64,000 nucleotides of DNA from Erythrobacter aurantius (GTDB lineage Bacteria; Pseudomonadota; Alphaproteobacteria; Sphingomonadales; Sphingomonadaceae): assembly GCF_023823125.1 (NCBI RefSeq), contig NZ_CP090949.1, positions 2,814,001 to 2,878,000 on the forward strand, read 5' to 3'. The notes under the pieces are model-generated. The model made no database searches. It was given only the letters and a program-made list of their open reading frames with translations, and was not told the origin of the DNA. This document shows, piece by piece, positions 28,705-36,564 of the stretch; the first letter of the stretch is position 1; every line of letters begins with the position of its first letter. The translations under genes and the position numbers were made by a program.

Positions 28705-29004
28705 ATGGAAGAGATCATCATCATTCCCGCCGTACTCATCGGCCTGCCGTGGCTCATCCTCCACTATGTCACCAAGTGGAAGACCGCCGCGACCATCACC
28801 ACCGATGACGAAGTGCTGCTCGAGGAACTCTACAACCTCGCCAAGCGGCTGGATGAACGGATGGACACGGTCGAGCGGCTCGTCGCCACCGACGATCCCG
28901 ATTTCCACCCGGTCAAGCGCCTGCAGGCCGACCAGGAAACCGACAACCAGCAGCTGCGTGAACTCGAACAGCTGATCGCCGAAAAGAAAGGAACCCGCGC
29001 ATGA
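28705..29004 (+). CDS. pspB: Phage shock protein B
   Basis: A 99-aa inner-membrane protein with one N-terminal membrane helix (residues about 4-22). A cytoplasmic helix carries the PspB signature RLDERMDTVERLVATDDPDF. The tail is longer than in E. coli PspB (74 aa). With PspC it senses envelope stress and relieves PspA inhibition of PspF in enterobacteria. A GAGGGG site lies within the end of pspA, and the stop overlaps pspC in an ATGA. Confidence 0.92.
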   Translation: MEEIIIIPAVLIGLPWLILHYVTKWKTAATITTDDEVLLEELYNLAKRLDERMDTVERLVATDDPDFHPVKRLQADQETDNQQLRELEQLIAEKKGTRA

Positions 29005-29381
29005 ACAGCCCCCGCACGACGCTTTACCGCGACAGCCACAATGCCAAGCTGATGGGCGTGTGTTCGGGTATCTCCGAATACACCGGAGTGGATACGTTCT
29101 GGATCCGTCTTGGCGCCATCGGCTTGACGATTTTTGCACTCGGCCCAGTAGCCATACTTGCCTATCTGATCGCCGGTTTCGTTCTCAAGAAGAAGCCGCC
29201 GCACCTCTACCGCGATACGCAGGAAGAGCAGTACTGGCAGCGCGTCCGGCAGAGCCCGAAGCGCACGGCCCGCGAAATCCGCGCGCGCTTCCGCGATATC
29301 GACCGCCGCCTTGCCGACGTTGAAACCTATTACGTCAGCAACAATCCGCGCCTGACGGCAGAAATCGAACAGCTGCGCTGA
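29001..29381 (+). CDS. pspC: Phage shock protein C
   Basis: A 126-aa protein with a PspC domain: TLYRDSHNAKLMGVCSGISE and GVDTFWIRLGAIGLTIFALG, with two membrane passes between residues about 33 and 63. A basic cytoplasmic tail ends in DIDRRLADVETYYVSNNP and EIEQLR. That tail has the same layout as the tails of PspB and of the next paralogous genes. PspC is the partner of PspB in signalling membrane stress. ATGA overlap with pspB. Confidence 0.95.
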   Translation: MNSPRTTLYRDSHNAKLMGVCSGISEYTGVDTFWIRLGAIGLTIFALGPVAILAYLIAGFVLKKKPPHLYRDTQEEQYWQRVRQSPKRTAREIRARFRDIDRRLADVETYYVSNNPRLTAEIEQLR

Positions 29382-29409
29382 ACGGCGCGAAAGTAGGAGG
29401 GACTTTTCA

Positions 29410-29718
29410 ATGTGGGACTGGGCTTATCTGATACCGATCCTTGGCGTGTCGATCCCGATCGTCGCGATCTGGACGACCCACCAGCGCAAGCTGGCTGAAA
29501 TGCAGGTCAGCACCACCGCCGACGCCACAGCCGAAAAGGCAGCGCAATACGCAGCGCAGGTCCAGCGGCTCGAAGACAGGGTGCAGGTGCTCGAACGGAT
29601 CGTCACCGATCGCGGATACGACATCGCCACCCAGATCGAGGCTCTGCGCGACACCCGCAAGGTTGAAGATCCGGACAGCGGCGTGCCGCTCAACATCGCC
29701 AGAAGGGAGCAGGCGTAA
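29410..29718 (+). CDS. PspB-like membrane protein, tandem paralogue A
   Basis: A 102-aa product with an N-terminal membrane helix (residues about 4-21), an Ala-rich linker, and a coiled-coil tail with RVQVLERIVTDRGYDI (57-72) and QIEALRD (75-81). The tail ends in SGVPLNI. The LERIVTD motif matches the PspB signature region. An AGGAGG site nine bases before the ATG suggests strong translation. It forms a TAATG junction with the next gene. Family membership is inferred from the shared motif; function unknown. Confidence 0.85.
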   Translation: MWDWAYLIPILGVSIPIVAIWTTHQRKLAEMQVSTTADATAEKAAQYAAQVQRLEDRVQVLERIVTDRGYDIATQIEALRDTRKVEDPDSGVPLNIARREQA

Positions 29719-30065
29719 TGGACTGGGGCGGGCCGCAATTCATTATCGCGATCATCGCTGTATCCTATGGCGCATGGATCCTGAACAACTGGATCCGCGC
29801 CAAGCATGGCTACGCGCTGGAAGATGAATTCGGCGGTTTCACCGAGAAACCCGACACTGCCGAAGCCCAGCGGTTGAAGGCCGAAAACCGCGAACTGCAC
29901 GACAAGATCGACGCAATGCAGGATCGCATGATCGTGCTCGAAAAGATCGTCACCGATCGCGGCTATTCGCTGGCCGAGGAAATCGAATCGCTCAGAGATA
30001 CCCCCACACGGTCAGCCGACACCGGCGTGCCCCTCAACCTTGGAAAGAAGGAAAACCAGTCGTGA
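29718..30065 (+). CDS. PspB-like membrane protein, tandem paralogue B
   Basis: A 115-aa product with one N-terminal membrane helix (residues about 7-24), followed by RAKHGYALEDE. A predicted coiled coil (residues 50-75) and the motif LEKIVTDRGYSL (74-85), EEIESLRD (87-94) come next. The end, TGVPLNLGKKE, is nearly the same as in paralogue A, and HGYALED resembles paralogue C. Start and stop overlap both neighbours (TAATG before, GTGA after). The function is unknown. Confidence 0.85.
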   Translation: MDWGGPQFIIAIIAVSYGAWILNNWIRAKHGYALEDEFGGFTEKPDTAEAQRLKAENRELHDKIDAMQDRMIVLEKIVTDRGYSLAEEIESLRDTPTRSADTGVPLNLGKKENQS

Positions 30066-30427
30066 GCCCCGATGCAGCAGCCATCATCGTCCCCCATCTG
30101 CCCTGGATCATCGGCGGCGCTCTCGCCATCGGCGGGGCCGGCATCTTCGGCTGGGTTTACACCACCCGCCTGCGCATCCAGCACGGATACCCGCTGGATG
30201 GTGCATGGGGCCAGGCCCTGAAGCCTTCGACAGATCACGAAGCAAAGCAGCGCATCAGCCTTTTGACCCAGGAAAACGCCGAACTGCGGGCCGAACTGGG
30301 ATCGGTGAAGGATCGCCTGATCAATGTCGAACGCATCGTCACCGACAGCGGGTTCCATCTCACATCGGAGATCGATGCTCTCCGCGACCGCGCGCTGCAA
30401 CACCGCAAGGATGAAGGAACCGCGTAA
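30062..30427 (+). CDS. PspB-like membrane protein, tandem paralogue C
   Basis: A 121-aa product starting at a GTG that overlaps the stop of paralogue B. It has one Gly/Ala/Ile-rich membrane helix (residues about 13-33), then RIQHGYPLDG and a coiled coil (ISLLTQENAELRAELG). The conserved tail is VERIVTDSGFHLTSEIDALR (89-108). The order of modules is the same as in paralogue B. A TAATG junction joins it to paralogue D. The function is unknown; a cytoplasmic helical tail facing the inner leaflet is inferred from topology. Confidence 0.85.
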   Translation: MSPDAAAIIVPHLPWIIGGALAIGGAGIFGWVYTTRLRIQHGYPLDGAWGQALKPSTDHEAKQRISLLTQENAELRAELGSVKDRLINVERIVTDSGFHLTSEIDALRDRALQHRKDEGTA

Positions 30428-30720
30428 TGGACCCCGATTTCCTGCTTGTGGTGATCATGATCATCACCATTACCGGCATCAGCTTCATCGGGATCAACGC
30501 GATCGTGGCCAAGGTGCTCGATTACAAGCGCGAACAGCGTGCGCACCTTGCCGGTGGCAGCCCGCGATCGGGCGACATCGCCGACCGCACCGATCTGATC
30601 GAAGACCGGCTGCGGGTGCTTGAACGGCTCGCCACCGATCGCGGCGCCTTGCTGGCCGACGAGATCGAAGCGCTGCGCGACGAACGCGCAACCCGCACGA
30701 AGGAACAGGAGCACGGCTGA
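30427..30720 (+). CDS. PspB-like membrane protein, tandem paralogue D
   Basis: A 97-aa product with a very hydrophobic N-terminal helix (residues about 5-28, rich in Ile), a short basic stretch, and the tail EDRLRVLERLATDRGALLAD (59-78) followed by EIEALRDERA. It is shorter than B and C because the coiled coil before the motif is reduced. It joins paralogue E by TGATG. The function is unknown. Confidence 0.84.
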   Translation: MDPDFLLVVIMIITITGISFIGINAIVAKVLDYKREQRAHLAGGSPRSGDIADRTDLIEDRLRVLERLATDRGALLADEIEALRDERATRTKEQEHG

Positions 30721-31058
30721 TGAACTGGACCGTTATCGCCATCGTCGCCATCGTCGTCTGGGGTGTGGTGCAGCTTTCCAAAGCGCGCGCCGGGATCATC
30801 ACCGACGAATCCGGCAATGAAAGCTATATCGGCCACCGCGATGATGCCGCCTCGCGCGCCGAGATCGAGGAAACCCGGCGCGAGATCGAACAATTGCGCG
30901 AGCGCCTGCACGTGCTCGAACGCATCGCCACCGACAACAACACCCCCGATGCCCGCGAACGCGCCCGCATCGCCGCCGAAATCGAAGCGCTGAGAGGCCC
31001 GGAAGAACCCTCTATCGGGCAATCTCTTGCATCTCCGGATAAGGAGCAGAGCCAATGA
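30720..31058 (+). CDS. PspB-like membrane protein, tandem paralogue E
   Basis: A 112-aa product with a short N-terminal membrane helix (residues about 4-19) and a polar loop. A coiled coil (AEIEETRREIEQLRERLHVL) leads into LERIATDNNTP. The DRG part is replaced by DNN and a nine-residue insertion precedes AAEIEALRG, so this member is diverged. It overlaps paralogue F in an ATGA. The function is unknown. Confidence 0.83.
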   Translation: MNWTVIAIVAIVVWGVVQLSKARAGIITDESGNESYIGHRDDAASRAEIEETRREIEQLRERLHVLERIATDNNTPDARERARIAAEIEALRGPEEPSIGQSLASPDKEQSQ

Positions 31059-31303
31059 TGATGGACCCCACTCTTGTTATTGCCGCCACCTGCCTTTTCG
31101 CCGTGTGCGTGGTTGCCTATGTCCTGCTGCAGGCGTGGCAGGGCTGGCTAGAACTCAAGCGGCAGGAGCTTGAGCGTGTCGGACGCAGCGGCAACGCCGA
31201 AATCGAAGGCGGCGCGGGCGTTGGCGCGGCCCGGATCGAACTGGCCGACATGAAAGAGCGGATCAAGAAGCTCGAAGCGATCGCCGCCGGGGTGGAGCTG
31301 TAG
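31055..31303 (+). CDS. PspB-like membrane protein, tandem paralogue F (degenerate tail)
   Basis: The last member of the array: 82 aa, with an N-terminal membrane helix (residues about 7-27) and a shortened tail IELADMKERIKKLEAIAAG. The ERIKKLEAI segment still resembles the PspB signature, but the TDRG and EIEALRD parts are gone. It ends 55 bases before sufE. It may be a minimal or decaying copy. The function is unknown. Confidence 0.78.
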   Translation: MMMDPTLVIAATCLFAVCVVAYVLLQAWQGWLELKRQELERVGRSGNAEIEGGAGVGAARIELADMKERIKKLEAIAAGVEL

Positions 31304-31358
31304 GGCGCAATCCCCAGCCCCCTTCCCTTCGGCCCGCCCTGCCCCTACATGCGCGGCC

Positions 31359-31778
31359 ATGCGAACCCTCGATGACATCCTTGAAGAATACGAATTTCTC
31401 GAAGGCGACGAACGCTATTCGCTGCTGATCGAACTGGGCCGGGAACTGGAACCCATGCCCGATGCGCTGAAAACCGATGCCACTCTGGTGCGCGGGTGTT
31501 CGGCGGCGGTGTGGGTCTATCCCACCGAACAGAGCGCAGAGGACGAACAGCGCCTGCATTTCCTCGCCGACAGCAACGCCGCCATCACCAAGGGTATCGT
31601 CGCGCTGGTGATCGCCGCGGTTCAGGACAAGCCCGCCGGCGAAGTCGCGGCGATGGATGTGACGGGCGCGCTTGCTCCGTTCGACCTCAAGAACCAGTTG
31701 TCGAGCAATCGCACGCAGGGCGTCCCCAATATGATCGCGCTGGTGCAGGAACACGCCGCCCGGATAGCGGGGAACTGA
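31359..31778 (+). CDS. sufE: SufE family Fe-S assembly sulfur-acceptor protein
   Basis: A 139-aa protein with the SufE core: ERYSLLIELGRELEPMPDAL and LVRGCSAAVWVYPTE, where the Cys is the persulfide acceptor. The latter half (LHFLADSNAAITKGIVALVI) is also typical. SufE takes sulfur from the cysteine desulfurase SufS. No suf operon is present in this window. It follows the psp array in the same direction but has its own spacing, so co-transcription is uncertain. Confidence 0.94.
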   Translation: MRTLDDILEEYEFLEGDERYSLLIELGRELEPMPDALKTDATLVRGCSAAVWVYPTEQSAEDEQRLHFLADSNAAITKGIVALVIAAVQDKPAGEVAAMDVTGALAPFDLKNQLSSNRTQGVPNMIALVQEHAARIAGN

Positions 31779-31782
31779 TCCC

Positions 31783-32130
31783 ATGCGGCGGCTCTATCTT
31801 GCCGCCGGGATCCTGTTTGTCGCCTTGGGCGCGGTGGGCGCGGTGCTGCCGCTGTTGCCGACTGTCCCCTTCCTGCTGCTGGCCGCATTCTGCTTCGCAC
31901 GCAGCAATCCCGAATGGGAGCGCCGCATTCTCGAACATCCCGTTTGGGGGCCGCAGGTGCGCGAATGGCACGAACGCCGCGCAATCCCGCGCCGCGCCAA
32001 AGTCGCCGCGATCGCGACGTTGGTGGCGGGCGTCGGCTTTACCTGGGTGACTTTGGGCCATCCCTGGGTGTGGATTTCGGTGACGGTGCTGGTGGTGATC
32101 GGCGGCTGGATCGCGACACGCAACGGATAG
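31783..32130 (+). CDS. DUF454 (YbaN-like) inner-membrane protein
   Basis: A 115-aa protein with DUF454 features: GAVGAVLPLLPTVPFLLLAA, FCFARSNPEWERRILEHPVWG and a second membrane pair near the C-terminus (ISVTVLVVIGGWIA). The function of this family is unknown. It starts five bases after the sufE stop, so both are probably one transcript. A 215-base stretch with no clear gene separates it from the convergent crtZ. Confidence 0.88.
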   Translation: MRRLYLAAGILFVALGAVGAVLPLLPTVPFLLLAAFCFARSNPEWERRILEHPVWGPQVREWHERRAIPRRAKVAAIATLVAGVGFTWVTLGHPWVWISVTVLVVIGGWIATRNG

Positions 32131-32345
32131 AGCGTTTTCCTACTCGCAGCCGGGCGAGCTATGATCGCACCGGCTCTTTCCAATCGTCGTCTTTCTTCCA
32201 GCGCGCCGGCAGCATCAGTCTCCGGCTTGCGGAAAGTCACACCTTGGCGTGCGCTTTCCCGCACAAGTCATTGCGTTAATTCGATTTTCGGGATGGCCGG
32301 ATATTTTCAAAACACCCGTTTCGGTGTTCCATCGGACTTGGCAAA

Positions 32346-32846
32346 TCAGGCCCCGGCGCTATCTCGCACCTTGGCCACACCGGTCTTGGCCTGTTCACGC
32401 AGCTCGGCCTTCAGCACTTGCGGATCGCGTGCGAAGACAAATCCGAAGCTGACCCCGCCTTCCTTGCCGATAGTGGCGTGATGCAGCTTGTGCGCCTGCA
32501 CCAGCCGCTTGGCATAGCCTTTCTTGGGCACCCAGCGGAAATAGCGCTGATGCACCAACCCGTCGTGGATCAGCGTGTAGATCACGCCGTAGATCGACAC
32601 GCCGACAGCGGCCCACCACAGCCATTCCCAATAGAGCGAGCCGAAGATGTACATGGCCGTGCAGATCAGGCCGAACACAACGGCGAACAGGTCGTTCTTC
32701 TCGAAAGTGTTGTCGTGCGGTTCGTGATGGTCGCGGTGCCAGCCCCAGCCCCAGCCGTGCATGATGTATTTGTGCGCATACCACGCCCACAGCTCCATCC
32801 CGATCACGGCGGCAAGGACGATCGCTCCCGCTTCAAGCCAGCTCAT
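32346..32846 (-). CDS. crtZ: Beta-carotene 3-hydroxylase
   Basis: A 166-aa di-iron membrane hydroxylase with the histidine boxes HKYIMHG, HRDHHEPH, HDGLVHQR and HKLHH. It hydroxylates the beta-ionone rings of carotenoids at C3 (and C3'). A GGGAGGA site precedes the ATG at 32846. It overlaps the end of crtW in an ATGA, so the pair is translated together. With CrtW it makes hydroxy-keto carotenoids of the astaxanthin type. Confidence 0.95.
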   Translation of the reverse strand: MSWLEAGAIVLAAVIGMELWAWYAHKYIMHGWGWGWHRDHHEPHDNTFEKNDLFAVVFGLICTAMYIFGSLYWEWLWWAAVGVSIYGVIYTLIHDGLVHQRYFRWVPKKGYAKRLVQAHKLHHATIGKEGGVSFGFVFARDPQVLKAELREQAKTGVAKVRDSAGA

Positions 32847-33634
32847 GCAACGATCCTCCCTTCCGTATCGATCAGGCCACTTTGCTCGGCAATCCCGGCG
32901 CGCTTGGCAGCGGGCAGCGCCCACCACGGCACATCGGGCCGCCGATGATGCTCAAGGTGATAGCCGAAATGGAAGCAGGTTGCGAGGCTTGCAATAGAAC
33001 CAAAGCCGTTGGTGCGGGCATTGTGATCGTCCGGAAACGGCTCCCCAGGCGCATGATGATGCGGACGGTAGGTGCCGAAGTAGAACAGCTGGAGCGAAGA
33101 CAGCAGCGCGGGCGCTCCGTACAGCAGCACGATCTGGACCATCGGAATGCCGAGGATCAGCCAATAGACCCCGACCACGGCATGCACGAACACCAGCGAC
33201 TGCCAGCCGAAATAGCGTTTGAAGAAGGTCCAGTACCACTGCCGGAAATTCGCGGGGTGATCCTCGTCAAAATCGGGATCGCCGGGCCTGCCCGCCAGCC
33301 GGTGATGCGTATGATGGGCATCGCGCAGGACGCTCCAGCGGAAGCCCGCGTAGAGGAACAACAGCGGCGCGGCGATGGCGGCGTTGAGCCGCGGCTTTCC
33401 CGGCACCAGCGTCCCGTGCATCGCATCATGGCAGACGATAAACACGCCGACGGAAAGCCAGCACTGCACCGCCGCCATCGCGACCGCCAACGGCAGGTTC
33501 GACCATGACAGCTCGAACACGAACATGGCATAGGCATGGATGCCCAGCCAGCTTCCCGCGATCGCCGCAGCCAGCGCCAGACCGATTGCGCCCTGTACGG
33601 GCGCGGATGGAAGGATAAGCCGGTTGGCAGTCAT
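32843..33634 (-). CDS. crtW: Beta-carotene 4-ketolase
   Basis: A 263-aa membrane protein of the fatty-acid-desaturase superfamily, with the CrtW histidine boxes HDAMHG, HHTHH and HLEHH and the segments RPGDPDFDEDHPANF and PHHHAPGEPFPDDHNAR. It adds keto groups at C4/C4' of beta-ring carotenoids. The ATG at 33634 (MTANRL) is my choice; another ATG nine codons upstream at 33661 is possible, and neither has a strong ribosome-binding site. It is upstream of and overlaps crtZ. Confidence 0.95.
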   Translation of the reverse strand: MTANRLILPSAPVQGAIGLALAAAIAGSWLGIHAYAMFVFELSWSNLPLAVAMAAVQCWLSVGVFIVCHDAMHGTLVPGKPRLNAAIAAPLLFLYAGFRWSVLRDAHHTHHRLAGRPGDPDFDEDHPANFRQWYWTFFKRYFGWQSLVFVHAVVGVYWLILGIPMVQIVLLYGAPALLSSLQLFYFGTYRPHHHAPGEPFPDDHNARTNGFGSIASLATCFHFGYHLEHHRRPDVPWWALPAAKRAGIAEQSGLIDTEGRIVA

Positions 33635-33714
33635 GTCAGCAGTTACGCTCGAAGGAGGCATATGGCTGCGTATATAGGCTTGTCAGGCGGTGGCAATCGC
33701 CAGCCTGCTCAATC

Positions 33715-34110
33715 CTAATCGGGGAAGAAGAACTCGCGCAAGTGTTCTCCGATGCGCGCGGGGCGCAATGTCCTCGCGTCGATGCAGCACCAGCTTGACC
33801 GGACTTCGGCCAGCACGTCCTCGCCCCGGTGGATCACCGTGTGATAGAAAGCGCGCGCGCCATTGTAGCTTTCCAGCACGGTCCGCGCGATCACATCGTC
33901 TTCGAGGAAAGCGGGTTTGCGATAGGTGATCTCGTGCTTGAGCGCGACCCACGCCTTTTGCGCCACCTCCTCGGCCGGGGCGATCTTGTTCCAGTGCGCC
34001 AACACCGCATCCTGCACCCAGTTGAGGTAGCGCGCATTGTTGACATGGCCCATGAAGTCGATGTCTTCAGGGGCAACGGTAATCGGGAAGCTGAAGGGCC
34101 TTGCTGACAT
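33715..34110 (-). CDS. Acyl-CoA thioesterase, 4HBT/YbgC type
   Basis: A 131-aa hotdog protein with the catalytic region VAPEDIDFMGHVNNARYLNW, where the Asp is the 4HBT active-site residue, and VALKHEITYRKPAFLEDDVI. It should hydrolyse acyl-CoA or 4-hydroxybenzoyl-CoA-like thioesters. The substrate is open. It is divergent from leuC and shares an intergenic region that holds a perfect FNR/FixK-type palindrome. Confidence 0.87.
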   Translation of the reverse strand: MSARPFSFPITVAPEDIDFMGHVNNARYLNWVQDAVLAHWNKIAPAEEVAQKAWVALKHEITYRKPAFLEDDVIARTVLESYNGARAFYHTVIHRGEDVLAEVRSSWCCIDARTLRPARIGEHLREFFFPD

Positions 34111-34153
34111 GAGTGTAAGTTAGCCGCAAAACTAGGCCATTTCCATCACAAAG

Positions 34154-34167
34154 TTGATCATGATCAA
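34154..34167. promoter_or_regulatory. FNR/FixK-type palindrome TTGATCATGATCAA
   Basis: A perfect 14-base palindrome that matches the CRP/FNR-family consensus TTGAT-N4-ATCAA at every position. It is 44 bases upstream of the thioesterase ATG and 67 bases upstream of the leuC ATG, in the shared divergent promoter region. Binding by an FNR/FixK/Dnr regulator is inferred from sequence alone. Confidence 0.6.
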
Positions 34168-34234
34168 CCCAAACCTTGCCAGTGTGGCGCAAGCATCGCT
34201 AATCGGACCCCCCAACCCCTAGGAAGAACGCGTC

Positions 34235-35665
34235 ATGTCGAGCCGCCCACGCACCCTTTATGAGAAAATCTGGGACGATCACGTCGTCGAAACCCGCGAT
34301 GACGGAACCGCCATCGTCTATATCGACCGGCACCTCGTCCATGAGGTGACAAGCCCGCAGGCATTCGAAGCGCTTCGACTTGCCGGCCGCAAGGTGCGTC
34401 GTCCGGAGCTCACATTGGCGGTGCCCGATCACAACCTGCCGACCACTGCCCGGCGCGATGCAGCGGGCGCTCGCATTCCGATCGACGATCCGCAAAGCGC
34501 CGCGCAGCTTGCCGCGCTCGAAAAGAACGCACCTGAATTCGGCATCCGCTACATCGGCGATGCCGACGCGGAACAGGGCATCGTCCATGTGGTCGGCCCG
34601 GAACAGGGCTTCTCCCTGCCCGGCACCACCATCGTCTGCGGGGATTCGCACACCGCCAGCCACGGCGGTCTTGGCGCTCTCGCCTTCGGGATCGGCACCA
34701 GTGAAGTCGAACACGTACTGGCAACCCAGACGCTGCTGCTCCAGCAATCGAAGTCGATGGAAGTCCGGGTCGAAGGGCAACTTGGCCCCGGCGTTACCGC
34801 GAAAGACCTGATCCTCCACATCATCGGGGTGATCGGCGCGGCTGGCGGCACCGGTCACGTAATCGAATATCGCGGCGCGGTGTTCGAAGCGATGAGCATC
34901 GAACAGCGGCTGACCGTGTGCAACATGAGCATCGAGGCAGGCGCCCGAGCAGGACTGGTCGCCCCTGATGAAACGACCTTCGCCTATCTCAAGGGTCGTC
35001 CGATGGCCCCCAAGGGCGCGGCTTGGGATCATGCGGTCGCTTACTGGAAGACGCTCCACACCGATCCGGGCGCGCAGTTCGACAAATCGGTGGTGATCGA
35101 CGCGGCCGACATCGCCCCCACAGTCACCTGGGGCACCAGCCCCGAAGACGTGGTCCCGATCAGCGGTGTCGTCCCTTCGCCCGAAAGCTTTGCCGATGAA
35201 TCGAAGCGAGCGGCGGCGGCCAAGAGCCTCGATTACATGGGCCTCGAGCCGGGCACGCCAATGACGCAGGTTCCGATCGAGAACGTATTCATCGGCAGTT
35301 GCACCAACAGCCGCATAGAGGACCTGAGAGCAGCCGCAGAGGTGCTCAAGGGGCGTTCAAAGGCGGATAACGTGCGCTGGGCGATTGTTGTGCCGGGGTC
35401 CGGCCTCGTGAAGCGCCAAGCCGAGGAAGAAGGGCTCGACAAGATCTTCATCGAAGCCGGTTTCGAATGGCGTGAACCGGGATGTTCGGCCTGCCTCGGA
35501 ATGAACCCGGACAAGGTCCCGGCCGGAGAACGCTGCGCTTCGACCAGCAACCGCAATTTCGTCGGCCGTCAGGGGCCGGGCGCGCGCACGCATCTGGTCT
35601 CTCCCGCAATGGCGGCGGCAGCGGCGGTGACAGGCCGCCTTGCCGATGTTCGCGAGCTTGCCTGA
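34235..35665 (+). CDS. leuC: 3-isopropylmalate dehydratase large subunit
   Basis: A 476-aa aconitase-family subunit. Fe-S ligands are in [20 protein letters not shown] (first Cys) and [11 protein letters not shown] (second and third). [20 protein letters not shown] and [20 protein letters not shown] are typical. It isomerises 2-isopropylmalate to 3-isopropylmalate in leucine synthesis together with LeuD. It is followed by a 68-aa gene and then leuD, an arrangement that suggests one operon. Confidence 0.98.
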   Translation: MSSRPRTLYEKIWDDHVVETRDDGTAIVYIDRHLVHEVTSPQAFEALRLAGRKVRRPELTLAVPDHNLPTTARRDAAGARIPIDDPQSAAQLAALEKNAPEFGIRYIGDADAEQGIVHVVGPEQGFSLPGTTIVCGDSHTASHGGLGALAFGIGTSEVEHVLATQTLLLQQSKSMEVRVEGQLGPGVTAKDLILHIIGVIGAAGGTGHVIEYRGAVFEAMSIEQRLTVCNMSIEAGARAGLVAPDETTFAYLKGRPMAPKGAAWDHAVAYWKTLHTDPGAQFDKSVVIDAADIAPTVTWGTSPEDVVPISGVVPSPESFADESKRAAAAKSLDYMGLEPGTPMTQVPIENVFIGSCTNSRIEDLRAAAEVLKGRSKADNVRWAIVVPGSGLVKRQAEEEGLDKIFIEAGFEWREPGCSACLGMNPDKVPAGERCASTSNRNFVGRQGPGARTHLVSPAMAAAAAVTGRLADVRELA

Positions 35666-35734
35666 TCCACAATTTGCCGACACGCTCAGCCCCTCGCCCT
35701 TGAAACCCCCGCCACGCAGGCGCATGAGAAATCC

Positions 35735-35941
35735 ATGACTGACAAGACCCCCGAGAAAAGCCAGAAGTCCAGCACTGCACGCAATGCCGCGATCGGCGCT
35801 GCGGCCACGATCGGTTCCGCTGCTGTCGCTGCGGCGCTGCTGTATGCAGGGAAGCGTTTCCTGAAGAAGCCCGATGACACGTCTAATGGCCCCGGCCAGT
35901 CAGGCAGTGCTCCTTCGGGCGAGCCTCCCGAAACGGATTGA
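35735..35941 (+). CDS. Small membrane protein between leuC and leuD
   Basis: A 68-aa product with a polar Lys/Ser/Thr N-terminus, one Ala-rich membrane-like helix (residues about 17-39, AAIGAAATIGSAAVAAALLY) and a polar Gly/Pro/Ser tail. No family is recognised. It lies between leuC and leuD with short spacers on both sides and codon use like its neighbours, so I regard it as a real gene. A relation to leucine synthesis is not implied by its sequence. Confidence 0.65.
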   Translation: MTDKTPEKSQKSSTARNAAIGAAATIGSAAVAAALLYAGKRFLKKPDDTSNGPGQSGSAPSGEPPETD

Positions 35942-35953
35942 GGAAACCAGACG

Positions 35954-36553
35954 ATGGAAGCAATCTCGCGGGTCACCGGCCGCGCCATCCCGTTCGGCGC
36001 CAAGAATGTCGATACCGACATCATCATCCCGGCCAAATGGCTGAAAACGATCACCCGTGAAGGTCTGGGCGAAGGCGCTTTTGAAGCGATCCGTGCTGCG
36101 CCCGACAACGTGTTTGACGATCCCGCGTATAAGGGCTCGCCGATCCTGATAGCAGGTGACAACTTCGGCTGCGGATCGAGCCGTGAGCACGCCGCCTGGG
36201 CTTTGCTCGACCTTGGCGTGCGAGCTGTCATCGCGCCCAGTTATTCCGACATCTTTTCGGGCAACGCGGTGAAGAACGGTATCCTGCCGATCGTGCTGCC
36301 GCAGGCTGCGGTTGATCGCTTGCTGGAGGTTGCCCGCGAAGGTCACGAGATCGACATCGATCTGGAGACCCAGAGCGTTACCACCCCGTTTCAGGATCGC
36401 TTCAGCTTCGACATCGATCCGTTCCGCAAGCATTGCCTGATGGGAGGGCTTGATGAAATCGCGCTGACGCTGGAGCGGCAGGAAGCGATAACACAATACG
36501 AAAGCCGTCGCAGCGCGGCGCAAAGCTGGCTGACTGCCGGCACGCAAATTTGA
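35954..36553 (+). CDS. leuD: 3-isopropylmalate dehydratase small subunit
   Basis: A 199-aa swivel-domain subunit with [40 protein letters not shown] and [20 protein letters not shown]. It completes the LeuCD isomerase. It starts 13 bases after the 68-aa gene, and its stop (TGA at 36551) lies just before the ribosome-binding site of the quinone oxidoreductase gene. Confidence 0.98.
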   Translation: MEAISRVTGRAIPFGAKNVDTDIIIPAKWLKTITREGLGEGAFEAIRAAPDNVFDDPAYKGSPILIAGDNFGCGSSREHAAWALLDLGVRAVIAPSYSDIFSGNAVKNGILPIVLPQAAVDRLLEVAREGHEIDIDLETQSVTTPFQDRFSFDIDPFRKHCLMGGLDEIALTLERQEAITQYESRRSAAQSWLTAGTQI

Positions 36554-36564
36554 GGGAGAGAACC

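Noticed and set aside
32131..32345. Possible small gene between the DUF454 gene and crtZ
   Set aside because: The open frames found overlap the end of crtZ or the DUF454 gene, lack start signals and look like shadows.
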